A DNA stretch of 64,000 nucleotides, from positions 1 to 64,000 of the forward strand of contig QCCB01000004.1 in assembly GCA_003278955.1 (NCBI GenBank), read 5' to 3'. Below are positions 1 to 9,212 of the stretch, piece by piece (within the stretch, counting starts at the first letter, position 1; the number at the start of each line of letters is the position of its first letter). The notes under the pieces are model-generated. The model saw nothing but the letters and a program-made list of their open reading frames with translations, had not been told where the DNA came from and made no database searches. The stretch is from Prochlorococcus sp. AG-347-K10. GTDB taxonomy: Bacteria; Cyanobacteriota; Cyanobacteriia; PCC-6307; Cyanobiaceae. Made by a program: the position numbers and the translations under genes.

Positions 1-481
1 AATTTACACAACATTTTTTACAGGCTATATTCTTTATTCTTTTTCTGTAGAAAAATTTCTCACCACAATTTTGACAAGTTCCTATGTATTTTAATTCTCT
101 CCTTTCAATAGGAAATGAGTGCCTTACAGAAATTTGAAAATTCTTCTCTTTCTCATTAATTTCATTCATCTTTTCTAAGAAATTTGGACCATGTATCTCA
201 TTTTTTTTTAATATCCTATCTACCCATGCATGAATCATTTCATGACATAAAGTACTGTTTATTTCACTATTAGATAATTTACTCAAAATAGGTTTCGATA
301 AGATAATTTCAGAATCTACAAGACCATTAATTCTTTTTCTTTTATAAAAACCAGCAGTAGTTTTTAATCTATTATCACTCCATCTAACTTTTACTAATGG
401 TTGATTATTAACCGCTAGAGAATTTTCAAAATATTGGCTATTAAATTTATGAAATAAAGGTAAAAGAGGAATTACAGGCAT
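1..481 (-). CDS. SprT-like zinc metalloprotease family protein (partial, C-terminus beyond window)
   Basis: Reading the minus strand from an ATG at 479-481 gives 160 residues without a stop up to the window edge, so the 3' end is missing. Residues 80-84 are HEMIH, the HExxH zinc motif, with a further His97 in an IHG context. A zinc ribbon follows, with Cys136/Cys139 (CQNCG) and Cys154/Cys157 (CKKC). This order, HExxH domain then C-terminal zinc ribbon, is that of the SprT/Spartan-like family. Spartan acts on DNA-protein crosslinks; the bacterial role is poorly known. It is divergent from the membrane protein at 567, with an 85-bp shared upstream region. Confidence 0.82.
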   Translation of the reverse strand, partial: MPVIPLLPLFHKFNSQYFENSLAVNNQPLVKVRWSDNRLKTTAGFYKRKRINGLVDSEIILSKPILSKLSNSEINSTLCHEMIHAWVDRILKKNEIHGPNFLEKMNEINEKEKNFQISVRHSFPIERRELKYIGTCQNCGEKFFYRKRIKNIACKKCCVN

Positions 482-566
482 TATGGATTAAAATTAGTAT
501 TATTTTGACAAAAAAACCCATCAAAAACGATTTCTTTTCTTAAAGTAATAAAAAACTTAAATCAAC

Positions 567-986
567 ATGGATGCAACACTAGTTAAAGATATCGGAATTA
601 AAGCATTATTAGTGGGCGGAGCTGTACTAGTTTCTTTTTGGACTTTTAATGCAGTCAAATTAGTTATAAGCGCCAGAGGAATTAATCCATTAGTGAGAAA
701 GTTTTTTGATCAAATAGCTGCTGGCAGAATTGATGCAGCGTATGGTTTAACTACAAAAACTTATAAAACTCATGTGAAGCGCCAAGACTTTCTTAAATTT
801 TTAGCTAGTTTAAACCTCAATAAATATAGAAATTTAAAATCAGGAAGACCTAGAGTCCAAGAAGATCAAATCATAATAACTTTGAATTTAAAATCAGAAG
901 ATAAACAAGATGAGCTCCCATTAGATTTTACTTTCGCAAAAACTGACAATGATTGGAAAATAGACAGAATAGCAAAAGTGAATTAA
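567..986 (+). CDS. conserved hypothetical membrane-anchored protein (possible DUF4864/NTF2-like fold)
   Basis: This is a 139-residue protein with one hydrophobic segment at about residues 11-32, after a short N-terminus, so it is probably anchored with the rest on one side of the membrane. The soluble part (a segment like FFDQIAAGRIDAAYGL, then alternating beta-like strands ending in DFTFAKTDNDWKIDRI) resembles small NTF2-like or DUF4864 proteins, where a helix precedes a curved sheet. That resemblance is by eye only. It lies 9 bp upstream of the DNA ligase and is probably co-transcribed with it, although nothing in the protein suggests a DNA role. Confidence 0.7.
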   Translation: MDATLVKDIGIKALLVGGAVLVSFWTFNAVKLVISARGINPLVRKFFDQIAAGRIDAAYGLTTKTYKTHVKRQDFLKFLASLNLNKYRNLKSGRPRVQEDQIIITLNLKSEDKQDELPLDFTFAKTDNDWKIDRIAKVN

Positions 987-995
987 TAATTTCTT

Positions 996-2324
996 GTGAG
1001 GCAAAAAGAATTGTTTAAAGAAGAGATAATACATCAACTAGAATTACACCCAAGTAGATTAGATAAAGAGAAAATCATCTCAGAAGCAATGGAAGATGGT
1101 TTAGATGATTTTTTTGAGGGCATCCGTATGGCACTTGATCCATTGGTAACTTTTGGTGTAAAAATTGTTCCTGAAAAAGAGAATAAAAAAAGTCAAAATT
1201 TTTTATGGAAAGATTTTAGGGACTTAGCAAATAAGCTTATTCAAAGAGAGCTCACTGGTCACGCTGCTCGCGATGCAATTATTACGGCTATGGAATCTGC
1301 CACAAAAGAAGAGTGGAATGGATTTTATAGACGAGTTTTAATTAAAGATCTTAGATGTGGTGTATCTGAAAAAACAATCAACAAGATAGCCAAGAAATTT
1401 CCCAAATATGCGATTCCTATTTTTTCTTGTCCTTTAGCTCATGACAGTGCAAATCATGAAAAAAAAATGATAGGTAAAAAGCAAATTGAAATCAAATTAG
1501 ATGGTGTGCGTGTCTTAACTATTATTAGAAAAAATAAAGTAGAAATGTTTTCTCGTAATGGGAAACAATTCCATAATTTTGGTCATATTATCTCAGAAAT
1601 AGAAAACGTCTTAAAAGAAGATCCTGCACCTCATGACTTAGTCCTAGATGGTGAAGTAATGAGCGCTAACTTTCAGGATTTAATGAAACAGGTTCATAGA
1701 AAAGATGGCAAACAAACAAAAGACGCAGTTCTACATCTATTTGACTTATGTCCCCTTGAAGACTTCCAAAAAGGGCGATGGAACACTAGTCAAACAGCAA
1801 GAAGTTTATTAGTAAAAGAATGGGTAGCAAAACATTCTTTACTTCTTAGACATATAAAAACACTTGACTGGGAAAATGTAGACCTCGACACCAATGAGGG
1901 ACAGAAAAGATTTGTAGAGCTGAATAAATCTGCTGTGGAGGGTGGATATGAAGGAGTAATGATTAAAGATCCTGATGCAATGTATGAATGTAAAAGAACA
2001 CACAGTTGGTTAAAAGCAAAACCTTTCATTGAAGTCACTTTAAAGGTTGTATCTGTTGAGGAAGGCACAGGTCGCAATAAAGGTAGACTAGGAGCTGTAC
2101 TAGTAGAAGGTGAAGATGATGGGTATGAATACAGTCTTAGTTGTGGAAGCGGATTTAGTGATATCCAACGTGAAGAATATTGGTCAAAACGGAATCAACT
2201 AATTGGTCAACTTGTAGAAATCAGAGCTGATGCTAAAACTAAATCCCAGGATGCGGTGGCTTTTAGTCTGAGGTTTCCTAGATTCAAGTGCTTTAGAGGA
2301 TTTAAAGCTGGAGAAAAAGTTTAA
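996..2324 (+). CDS. ATP-dependent DNA ligase
   Basis: The 442-residue protein starts with GTG at 996. It joins nicks in DNA using ATP and a ligase-adenylate intermediate. The nucleotidyltransferase motif I is KLDGVR with the adenylated Lys at 167. Later motifs include a DGEVM element (motif III region), EGVMIK (motif IV) and SWLKAKP (motif V), followed by an OB-fold domain; the N-terminal ~150 residues look like the helical DNA-binding domain of LigB/archaeal-type ligases. Bacteria replicate with an NAD-dependent LigA, so this is likely an accessory repair ligase. The exonuclease and Lhr-like helicase genes often found beside such ligases are absent here. The start is uncertain by a few codons. 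Confidence 0.92.
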   Translation: MRQKELFKEEIIHQLELHPSRLDKEKIISEAMEDGLDDFFEGIRMALDPLVTFGVKIVPEKENKKSQNFLWKDFRDLANKLIQRELTGHAARDAIITAMESATKEEWNGFYRRVLIKDLRCGVSEKTINKIAKKFPKYAIPIFSCPLAHDSANHEKKMIGKKQIEIKLDGVRVLTIIRKNKVEMFSRNGKQFHNFGHIISEIENVLKEDPAPHDLVLDGEVMSANFQDLMKQVHRKDGKQTKDAVLHLFDLCPLEDFQKGRWNTSQTARSLLVKEWVAKHSLLLRHIKTLDWENVDLDTNEGQKRFVELNKSAVEGGYEGVMIKDPDAMYECKRTHSWLKAKPFIEVTLKVVSVEEGTGRNKGRLGAVLVEGEDDGYEYSLSCGSGFSDIQREEYWSKRNQLIGQLVEIRADAKTKSQDAVAFSLRFPRFKCFRGFKAGEKV

Positions 2325-2342
2325 ATTTTAAAAAATAGTATT

Positions 2343-2374
2343 CCACAAAGTAGTCTATGAAAAATGTGGTTTTT
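2343..2374 (+). terminator. possible weak terminator after the DNA ligase gene
   Basis: A CCACA at 2343-2347 can pair with TGTGG at 2365-2369, which is followed immediately by five T residues. The stem is short and the loop is 17 nt, so this is a weak candidate only. It lies 19 bp after the ligase stop codon. Confidence 0.25.
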
Positions 2375-2441
2375 AAGTAAAAAAACTAAAAATCTTGGCT
2401 ATAAAATGTAAGAATAATCATCAGGACTTTTAGAGAGACTT

Positions 2442-2594
2442 ATGACAAAGAAAACAGTTTTCAACTTCATAAAAACACCTTGTGGACAAGCAAAATATAT
2501 CGAATTAGAAGCCAACAAAACTCTACTAGGTAAATTTCGGCTTTTGTGGTTTATCTTAATTGCATCTATTAGAGATTGGAATATTAAAGAGTAA
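2442..2594 (+). CDS. small hypothetical protein, 50 aa
   Basis: An ATG at 2442 opens 50 codons ending with TAA at 2592-2594. The protein starts MTKKTVFNFIKTPCGQ and has a short hydrophobic stretch (LLWFILIASI) near its C-terminus. I do not recognise a family. It ends 4 bp before the stop codon of the convergent TVP38-like gene, the same tail-to-tail packing seen for real genes in this window, which favours it being coding. It could be a peripheral or single-pass membrane peptide. Confidence 0.55.
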   Translation: MTKKTVFNFIKTPCGQAKYIELEANKTLLGKFRLLWFILIASIRDWNIKE

Positions 2595-2598
2595 ATTC

Positions 2599-3195
2599 TT
2601 AGGATTTTTCAAAATATTCCCTGGAATATTTAGCTGAGAAATATACAACTAAAAAAGTTGAAATAATTCCAACAATAGTCATATATAAATTATTTGGTGA
2701 TTGGACATTTTTTAGCTCCTGGATATTTTTTGCCAAACTACCTATTGAGCAATAAAGAAAAGTTCCCGGAATTATTCCAAAAAGCCCAATAGCGAAATCT
2801 CGAAATTTAACATTATTCAAACCATAAAAATAATTAAGAATACTGAAGGGAAATATCGGAGATAATCTTGCTAAAAAAATTAATTTAAGTCCGCCTTTTT
2901 CTACTACTTTTTCCATAACACTTAATTTTGGATAACGACTAAAAAGATTTTTTAGCTTTTTTGCAAAAAAACTTTTTGATACAAAAAAAGCAACTGATGC
3001 TCCTAAGGAAGCGGAGAAAAAAACGATAATTGATCCTAAATATGAGCCATATAAAAAACCTGATAATAAAGATAACCAAGAAGCTGGGAGTATTAATAAA
3101 ACAATTAAAATATAAATACAAACAAACGAAAATATCCCAATTCCAGTATTAAAAAAAAAAGACAAATTATAAATATTTTCAAAAAATATATTCAT
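2599..3195 (-). CDS. TVP38/TMEM64 (VTT/DedA-related) family membrane protein
   Basis: About 198 residues from the ATG at 3195 (a TTG two codons earlier at 3201 is possible). Several hydrophobic segments are visible. The VTT-type signature region lies near residues 40-70, with a small-residue-rich SWLSLLSGFLYGSYLGS segment followed by a second glycine/alanine-rich segment (ASLGASVAFFVSK), then LARLSPIFPFSILNYFYGL, which matches the conserved F/P-rich loop of TVP38 proteins. These integral membrane proteins are linked to lipid scrambling or undecaprenyl-phosphate transport in related DedA families; substrate here is unknown. It starts 2 bp after the valS stop, so is probably co-transcribed with valS. 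Confidence 0.82.
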   Translation of the reverse strand: MNIFFENIYNLSFFFNTGIGIFSFVCIYILIVLLILPASWLSLLSGFLYGSYLGSIIVFFSASLGASVAFFVSKSFFAKKLKNLFSRYPKLSVMEKVVEKGGLKLIFLARLSPIFPFSILNYFYGLNNVKFRDFAIGLFGIIPGTFLYCSIGSLAKNIQELKNVQSPNNLYMTIVGIISTFLVVYFSAKYSREYFEKS

Positions 3196-3197
3196 TC

Positions 3198-5954
3198 TCA
3201 ATTCAAAAGCTCGAGTTTTTTAGTAATTCTCTCCATTTGTACCGAACCCTCATTTAATTTAAATCTACATTCATCAACAATATCTTTTGGAGCCTTATCC
3301 ACGAAATTTTTATTAGATAATCTCTTATTTAAATTATCTAATTCAATAGTCACCTTTTTTAAATCCTTGTTTAGCCTTTCCTTTAATGCATCTATATTTA
3401 CAAAATCCTTAAAAGGTAAGTAAACCTCTAAATCACTAATTATCCCAGAAAAAGATTTAGCAAACTCTTTTTTATCAACAGCATTAGGTTTAAAAATAAA
3501 TACTTCAGAAGATTTAGTTAAGGTTTGAATATCATCAACTAAAATTTTTAGAAAATCAATCAATTCATCATTATCTGAAATCAAGTAAACAGGAACTTTT
3601 TCTGATGGCTTGAGGCCTAATTCAGCTCTCAAATTTCTAATCAGCCTAATAATTTCAAAGAGTTGCTGAAAGGAATTATCAAGCTTATTATCAACAAATT
3701 TATTTTCTTGGGTTGGCCATTTTTGAAGAGATAATAATTCTTTATCTGATTTAAGTTGCAGTACATGCCAAAGTTCTTCAGTAATGTGCGGCATAAAAGG
3801 ATGAATCATCACCAAAATATCATTGAGCACTTTTATTAAAACCTTTTCAGATATTTGTCTATTATTAGTTTCTTTATTATTAAACCTTTGTTTAGCAAAT
3901 TCTACATACCAGTCACAAAAATCATTCCACGTAAATTCATATAGAAGTTTCGCAGATTCTCCCAATTTATATTCTTTCAATAAAGAAGCGACTTTTATAT
4001 TTACCTGATTCAATTTCGATAAAATCCACTTATCACATAACTCTAAAGAAGGTTCATCACGCTCATTAAGTGAATCATTATTGTTAGAAGTTTTATTAAT
4101 TAACACAAATTTAGTTGCATTCCATAATTTATTCGCAAAATTTCTTGAAGCTTCAACAGTTGAAGAGGTATCTTTTTTTCTATCAAAATCAAGCCGGATA
4201 TCTTGTCCAGCTCCTGCAACTTCTCGAATTAAAGCAAATCGCAGAGCATCAGAACCGTATTTATCAATTAATAGTATTGGGTCAATACCATTACCTGAAC
4301 TTTTACTCATTTTTTTATTATTTTCATCTCGAACTAGACCATGAATATAAACATCCTTAAAAGGAATATTATTCGTAAAAGTATTCCCCATCATTGTCAT
4401 TCTGGCCACCCAGAAGAAAATAATATCGAAACCAGTAACAAGAACATTATTTGGATACCATTTTTTAAAATCAGGATCATTTGTATTTGGCCAACCAAGA
4501 GTTGAGAAAGGCCATAAACCACTTGAAAACCATGTATCCAAAACATCTTTATCACGAACCAATTTAATATTTGATCCAAATTTTTTATTAGCTTCGATTA
4601 AGGCATCTTCTTCATTTCTTGCAACGATATATGGAGTATTTTGTTCTATTGAGTCTTGAGAGTCATCTAGAACATACCATGCTGGTATTTGGTGCCCCCA
4701 CCACAATTGCCGACTGATACACCAATCATTAATATTCTCTAACCAATCCTTATAAACTTTCGCCCAGCGTGCAGGAATAAACGATGGTTTTTTTAAATCA
4801 ATTTCATGAAGACATCCTTGTGATATATCATCCATTTTCAAAAACCACTGTGTTGACAATAAAGGTTCAATTGGTACCTTACCTCTATCAGAAAAAGGAA
4901 CAGTATGTTTATAATCCTCTATCTTTGTCAAAAGGCCTAAGTTATCCAATTCTTTGATAATTTTCTTTCTAGCTTCATATCGATCTAAATTTTGAAAAAT
5001 ACCTGCATTGATATTTAAAGTTCCATCTTTGTTCATTACATTAATCTGTTTTAAATTATGCCTTTTTCCTATTGCAAAATCATTTGGATCATGGGCTGGA
5101 GTAACCTTCACACAACCCGTACCAAAATCTTTATCAACATGTGAATCAGCGATAATAGGTATTTCTCTATCAACGAAAGGGACTTTTACTTTGACACCAA
5201 TAAATTCTTTATACCTATCATCATCAGGATTAACTGCCACAGCAGTATCACCCAAAAGAGTTTCTGGTCTTGTTGTTGCAACTTCTAAGTACTTATCTAA
5301 CTGTTCACCACTTTCAGAAATTAAAGGATATTTAAAATGCCATAAATGACCATTTACTTCTTGCATTTCAACTTCAAGATCACTTACGGCAGATTGAGAT
5401 TCAGGGCACCAATTAACCAAATATTCGCCTCTATAAATTAAATTCTTTTTATAAAGGATATTAAAAGCCTCAATAACTGCTTCATTTAATTTTTGATCAA
5501 GAGTAAATCTTTCTCTAGTCCAGTCAACTGAATATCCTATCCTTTTTAATTGAGAAACTATTCTTCCACCACTTTGTTCTTTCCAGGTCCATGCTCTTTT
5601 AAGAAATTCATCTCTTCCAATATCCTCGCTTGTTTTGCCTTCGGTTTTTAATTGTTTTTCGAGAATAGTTTGAACAGCTATTGAAGCATGATCAGTTCCC
5701 GGTAAACACAAAACATTCTTACCTAAAAGTCTTTGAAAACGTACTACAACATCTATCAAAGCCGTATTAAATGCATGCCCCATATGCAAAGATCCAGTTA
5801 CATTTGGTGGCGGAATAACAACACAAAAAGGCTCCCCATCATCCTCAGTGTTAGGACTAAACGCCTTTAGACTTTCCCATTTTTCTTGCCACTTTTTCTC
5901 TACTTCGAAAGGTGAATAATTCTCTAAAGATAATTGATCATTCATCTCTTTCAT
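3198..5954 (-). CDS. valS: valyl-tRNA synthetase
   Basis: A class I aminoacyl-tRNA synthetase of about 918 residues that charges tRNA-Val. The HIGH-type motif is LHMGH near residue 57, in the ValRS context PPPNVTGSLHMGHAF. The KMSKS motif (KKMSKSSGN) is near residue 548. A large CP1 editing domain lies between (TTRPETLLGDTAVAV, GTGCVKVTPAHDPNDF), which hydrolyses Thr-tRNA-Val. The C-terminus has the coiled coil typical of ValRS (about the last 70 residues). I place the start at the ATG at 5954; a TTG at 5960 and an ATG at 5945 are alternatives. The cognate tRNA-Val(UAC) gene lies upstream on the same strand. Confidence 0.97.
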   Translation of the reverse strand: MKEMNDQLSLENYSPFEVEKKWQEKWESLKAFSPNTEDDGEPFCVVIPPPNVTGSLHMGHAFNTALIDVVVRFQRLLGKNVLCLPGTDHASIAVQTILEKQLKTEGKTSEDIGRDEFLKRAWTWKEQSGGRIVSQLKRIGYSVDWTRERFTLDQKLNEAVIEAFNILYKKNLIYRGEYLVNWCPESQSAVSDLEVEMQEVNGHLWHFKYPLISESGEQLDKYLEVATTRPETLLGDTAVAVNPDDDRYKEFIGVKVKVPFVDREIPIIADSHVDKDFGTGCVKVTPAHDPNDFAIGKRHNLKQINVMNKDGTLNINAGIFQNLDRYEARKKIIKELDNLGLLTKIEDYKHTVPFSDRGKVPIEPLLSTQWFLKMDDISQGCLHEIDLKKPSFIPARWAKVYKDWLENINDWCISRQLWWGHQIPAWYVLDDSQDSIEQNTPYIVARNEEDALIEANKKFGSNIKLVRDKDVLDTWFSSGLWPFSTLGWPNTNDPDFKKWYPNNVLVTGFDIIFFWVARMTMMGNTFTNNIPFKDVYIHGLVRDENNKKMSKSSGNGIDPILLIDKYGSDALRFALIREVAGAGQDIRLDFDRKKDTSSTVEASRNFANKLWNATKFVLINKTSNNNDSLNERDEPSLELCDKWILSKLNQVNIKVASLLKEYKLGESAKLLYEFTWNDFCDWYVEFAKQRFNNKETNNRQISEKVLIKVLNDILVMIHPFMPHITEELWHVLQLKSDKELLSLQKWPTQENKFVDNKLDNSFQQLFEIIRLIRNLRAELGLKPSEKVPVYLISDNDELIDFLKILVDDIQTLTKSSEVFIFKPNAVDKKEFAKSFSGIISDLEVYLPFKDFVNIDALKERLNKDLKKVTIELDNLNKRLSNKNFVDKAPKDIVDECRFKLNEGSVQMERITKKLELLN

Positions 5955-6049
5955 GTGCAAATTTTATTTCAATAAACTTTTTTTTATTTTATCTCGAGAG
6001 CAGCCAATTAATGAAAATAATATTAGTTTGCAAAAAAGACATATCCATT

Positions 6050-6391
6050 CTACAAAAGTTTGAAGCCAGAGCCACAGGAACAACGTTTTGCATTTTTTGG
6101 TGTTGAAATAAGAAATCCACCACCGCTCAAGTCACCGTAATAATCTAATTTTAAATCTTTCAGTAAATTAAACTTTTTTACATCCGCATATAAAGTTACT
6201 CCTTCAGTTCTTGAGATAGGAGATCCATTGCATGTACCTGGCCTTAATTTAATGTGCATCCATCCTTCGGAACAATTTTTATCCTCTACCAAATCAATCG
6301 ACATTTCTCCTGGAGAACCTCCAAAAGAAGCTTGTCTAGATAGTTCTGAAGCAGCACTTTGACTGATTGAAAGATTGACGATCTCAGTCAT
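6050..6391 (-). CDS. A-type iron-sulfur cluster carrier (HesB/IscA/SufA family)
   Basis: The protein has 113 residues from the ATG at 6391. It would bind and transfer Fe-S clusters to apoproteins. The three ligand cysteines of the family are visible: Cys54 in PGTCNG and Cys104 and Cys106 in CSCGSGF near the C-terminus. An N-terminal segment of about 15 residues is longer than in E. coli IscA. An in-frame TTG further upstream would run into the tRNA-Val gene, so the 6391 start is preferred. It starts only 15 nt after the tRNA 3' end and is followed 95 nt later by valS on the same strand. Confidence 0.9.
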   Translation of the reverse strand: MTEIVNLSISQSAASELSRQASFGGSPGEMSIDLVEDKNCSEGWMHIKLRPGTCNGSPISRTEGVTLYADVKKFNLLKDLKLDYYGDLSGGGFLISTPKNAKRCSCGSGFKLL

Positions 6392-6406
6392 TAGAAAAAT
6401 AATAAA

Positions 6407-6478
<72 letters not shown>

Positions 6479-6576
6479 TTATGATAGATCATTCTAATAG
6501 ATGAAGTTGAAAAATTTATACTAAATATTTAAATATTTCATGATTGAGGCAAAATTTAATTAGTAAAATATATCCT

Positions 6577-7431
6577 ATGTCCTCAAACAATAGATATAAA
6601 TTGGAAAACAATTCTGATTTAGAGACTATAAATAGTTTTCAAATCTTAATATCTAATATCAAAGCATTAAAAGATAAAACTTGGGGCTGCCCATGGCAGA
6701 AAATACAGTCTCATGTATCGTTGATCCCATTTTTGTATGAAGAAAGTAATGAATTTATAGATGCGATATATGAAAAAAATGAAAATAACATATGTGAGGA
6801 GTTAGGAGATCTTTTATTACAAGTAATGCTTCATGCTGAAATCGGTTACGAAGAAAAAGAATTTGAACTAAATGATGTTATAAAAAATCTAAACAAAAAA
6901 ATTATTAATAGACATCCATATATTTTTAACAAAAAAGAAAAAGTATCATTAAAAAAATCACAACAGATTTGGGAAAATATAAAAAATTTAGAAAAAGAAG
7001 CACCTAATATGAAAACTTCAATTAGTAAAAATTTAAATTTTAAAATTAAAAATTTACCTCCAACTATTGGTACATATAAAATCACAAATACTGTTAAAGA
7101 ACATGGTTTCAAGTGGGAAAGTACTGATGAGATTTTTAAAAAGTTAGAAGAAGAGATTAATGAATTAAAGGAAGCAATTAAAAGTAAAAAAGATTCAGAG
7201 ATAAAAAATGAATTTGGGGATATTTACTTTACCCTTCTTAACCTCTCAAACTTTTTAAAGATCAATCCTGAATCAGCTCTACAAAAAACTAATAAAAAAT
7301 TTTTAGACAGATTTTCAATCGTCGAAGAGCAGGCAGGAGATAATATTAAAAAACAAACTCCCAAAGACTTTCAACGGCTTTGGCAAATAGCCAAGCAAAA
7401 ACTGGCGGGGAAAATTCCTAAAAGCAAATGA
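6577..7431 (+). CDS. mazG: nucleoside triphosphate pyrophosphohydrolase MazG
   Basis: About 284 residues from the ATG at 6577; an in-frame TTG at 6544 is less likely. MazG removes pyrophosphate from NTPs and dNTPs. Two MazG-type helical repeats are seen. The first has the GCPW/Q start (WGCPWQKIQSH) and the metal-binding EExxE...ExxD pattern (YEESNEFIDAI...EELGDLLLQVMLHA). The second has EEEINELKEAI...NEFGDIYFTLLNL. Length and two-domain structure match housekeeping bacterial MazG rather than the short phage forms. Its stop overlaps the speE start by 4 bp (ATGA), implying translational coupling. Confidence 0.95.
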   Translation: MSSNNRYKLENNSDLETINSFQILISNIKALKDKTWGCPWQKIQSHVSLIPFLYEESNEFIDAIYEKNENNICEELGDLLLQVMLHAEIGYEEKEFELNDVIKNLNKKIINRHPYIFNKKEKVSLKKSQQIWENIKNLEKEAPNMKTSISKNLNFKIKNLPPTIGTYKITNTVKEHGFKWESTDEIFKKLEEEINELKEAIKSKKDSEIKNEFGDIYFTLLNLSNFLKINPESALQKTNKKFLDRFSIVEEQAGDNIKKQTPKDFQRLWQIAKQKLAGKIPKSK

Positions 7432-8279
7432 CAAATATTACAACATGGATAGATGAATATCATAAAGGCTCAAGATTCGGCCTAAATGGGGAAATCCTAA
7501 TTAAAAAAACCTCAAAATATCAAGAAATTATTGTTATTGAAAATGAATATTATGGTAAAGCTTTAATGTTAGATGGTTGCTGGATGACATCACTAAAAGA
7601 CGAGAAATATTATCATGAGTGTCTCGTGCATCCAGCATTAAGTAGCATTGATGAAAAATCTAATGTACTAATTATTGGTGGAGGCGACGGCGGTACAGCA
7701 AGAGAATGCGTTAAATATTCTCAAATATCAAAAATTGATCTAGTAGAAATTGATAAGGAGGTAATCAAAATTTCTAAAAAATTTTTAAAAGAAATTGGAG
7801 GCGAAGCATGGAATGACAAGAGATTAGAAATACATATTGATGATGGTGTGAAATGGGTAAAAAAAACAAGAGATAATTTTTACGATGTTATTTTTATAGA
7901 TTGTTCAGATCCTTCAGAATTCTCAAATTTATTATTTTCAGATTCTTTTTATAAAGAATGTAAAAGAATACTTACACCAAAGGGGATATTAGCATCGCAA
8001 AGCGAATCTCCTGAATCCTTCAAAAATATTCACATAAATATTTTGAAAACCCTAAAAAATATATTTAAAGTTTCTGAAACTATGTATTCATTCGTGCCTA
8101 TATATCCAAGCGGGATTTGGAGTTGGACATTCGCTTCTTCAGAAGATCTAAATTTATCAAAGCAAAATTATGATGAAGTCCTAAAAATAGAAAAAGGATG
8201 TGAAATTTGGAATTTAAATTTTCAAAATGCAGCATTCAAAATGATGCCAAATAATATTGTAAAAGAACTAGATTCATAA
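7428..8279 (+). CDS. speE: spermidine synthase (polyamine aminopropyltransferase)
   Basis: A 283-residue cytosolic aminopropyltransferase that transfers the aminopropyl group of decarboxylated SAM to putrescine. The nucleotide-binding loop GGGDGGTARE is at residues 84-93, preceded by the family's YYHECLVHPAL segment, with the catalytic-site stretch FIDCSDPSE further on. Length is normal for SpeE. It is coupled to mazG by a 4-bp overlap and followed after 1 bp by speB, so putrescine formation and its use are encoded together. The decarboxylases for arginine and SAM are not in the window. Confidence 0.96.
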   Translation: MTNITTWIDEYHKGSRFGLNGEILIKKTSKYQEIIVIENEYYGKALMLDGCWMTSLKDEKYYHECLVHPALSSIDEKSNVLIIGGGDGGTARECVKYSQISKIDLVEIDKEVIKISKKFLKEIGGEAWNDKRLEIHIDDGVKWVKKTRDNFYDVIFIDCSDPSEFSNLLFSDSFYKECKRILTPKGILASQSESPESFKNIHINILKTLKNIFKVSETMYSFVPIYPSGIWSWTFASSEDLNLSKQNYDEVLKIEKGCEIWNLNFQNAAFKMMPNNIVKELDS

Positions 8280-8280
8280 A

Positions 8281-9162
8281 ATGACAAAAAATTTATTTGA
8301 TAACGAAAATGCAATTTATATGGGAGCAAAAAGAAGTGCCGAGAATTGCTCAATTGGTATATTTGGAGTTAATTATGACGGGACATGTTCGTTTAAACCA
8401 GGAGCAAGATTTGGTCCAGAAGCAATAAGACAAGTCAGTTCTTGTTTAGAAACATATTGTCCAAAAATTAAAAAAGACTTAGAGGATATTATGTATGTTG
8501 ATTTTGGATCAATACTAATTGATAAAAATGACTCAAAGTCCGTTATTGAATCGGTTAAATCAGCAACAAATTATTTAATTAGTAAACGCCTTAGTCCTAT
8601 TATGCTTGGAGGCGAACACTCTATTACAAGAGGAGCTATTGAAGCATTAGTAAAAAAATATCCAGATTTGATATTGGTTCAACTTGATGCTCATGCAGAT
8701 TTAAGAGAATCATATATAGGGAATGAACATAGTCATGCTTGTACTATGAAAAGATGCTTAGAAGTGCTACCTGAAAAAAAAATTTTGCAAGTAGGAATTA
8801 GAAGTGGGACTAAAGAAGAATTTGAAATTATGCATAACAACAACCAATTAGTTAACTTTTGTCCAGGCGGAAACACACATGAATTAAAACAAGCTCTTCT
8901 ACCATACGCGAAGTCTCCAATCTATTTAACAATAGATTTAGATTGGTTTGATCCCAGTTTACTAGCAGGGACGGGAACTCCAGAACCGGGAGGATTTTTT
9001 TGGAATGATTTTGAAGAAATACTGAAAACTTTAAAAGACCTTAGAATTGTGGCTTCAGATATTGTGGAATTATCTCCAGAAATTGATAAAAGCGGAGTAA
9101 GTAGCATAGTTGCAGCCAAAGTACTTAGAAGCTTAATTTTGTCATTAGAAAATATGCAATAA
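8281..9162 (+). CDS. speB: agmatinase (ureohydrolase family)
   Basis: A 293-residue Mn-dependent ureohydrolase, predicted to turn agmatine into putrescine and urea. All metal-ligand motifs are present: GGEHS with His113, DAHAD with Asp136, His138 and Asp140, and DLDWFDP with Asp219 and Asp221. The last motif has Trp-Phe where arginases and agmatinases often show Val-Leu. Adjacency to speE supports agmatinase over arginase or guanidinobutyrase. Urea released could feed a urease, which is not seen here. Confidence 0.93.
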   Translation: MTKNLFDNENAIYMGAKRSAENCSIGIFGVNYDGTCSFKPGARFGPEAIRQVSSCLETYCPKIKKDLEDIMYVDFGSILIDKNDSKSVIESVKSATNYLISKRLSPIMLGGEHSITRGAIEALVKKYPDLILVQLDAHADLRESYIGNEHSHACTMKRCLEVLPEKKILQVGIRSGTKEEFEIMHNNNQLVNFCPGGNTHELKQALLPYAKSPIYLTIDLDWFDPSLLAGTGTPEPGGFFWNDFEEILKTLKDLRIVASDIVELSPEIDKSGVSSIVAAKVLRSLILSLENMQ

Positions 9163-9212
9163 AAAATTTCTAAACTACAGTGTAAAAATACTAAATACAA
9201 ACTAAATATTTC

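Noticed and set aside
9163..9212. Glycine riboswitch upstream of gcvT
   Set aside because: Only 50 bp separate speB and gcvT; no room for the two aptamers and no conserved core seen.
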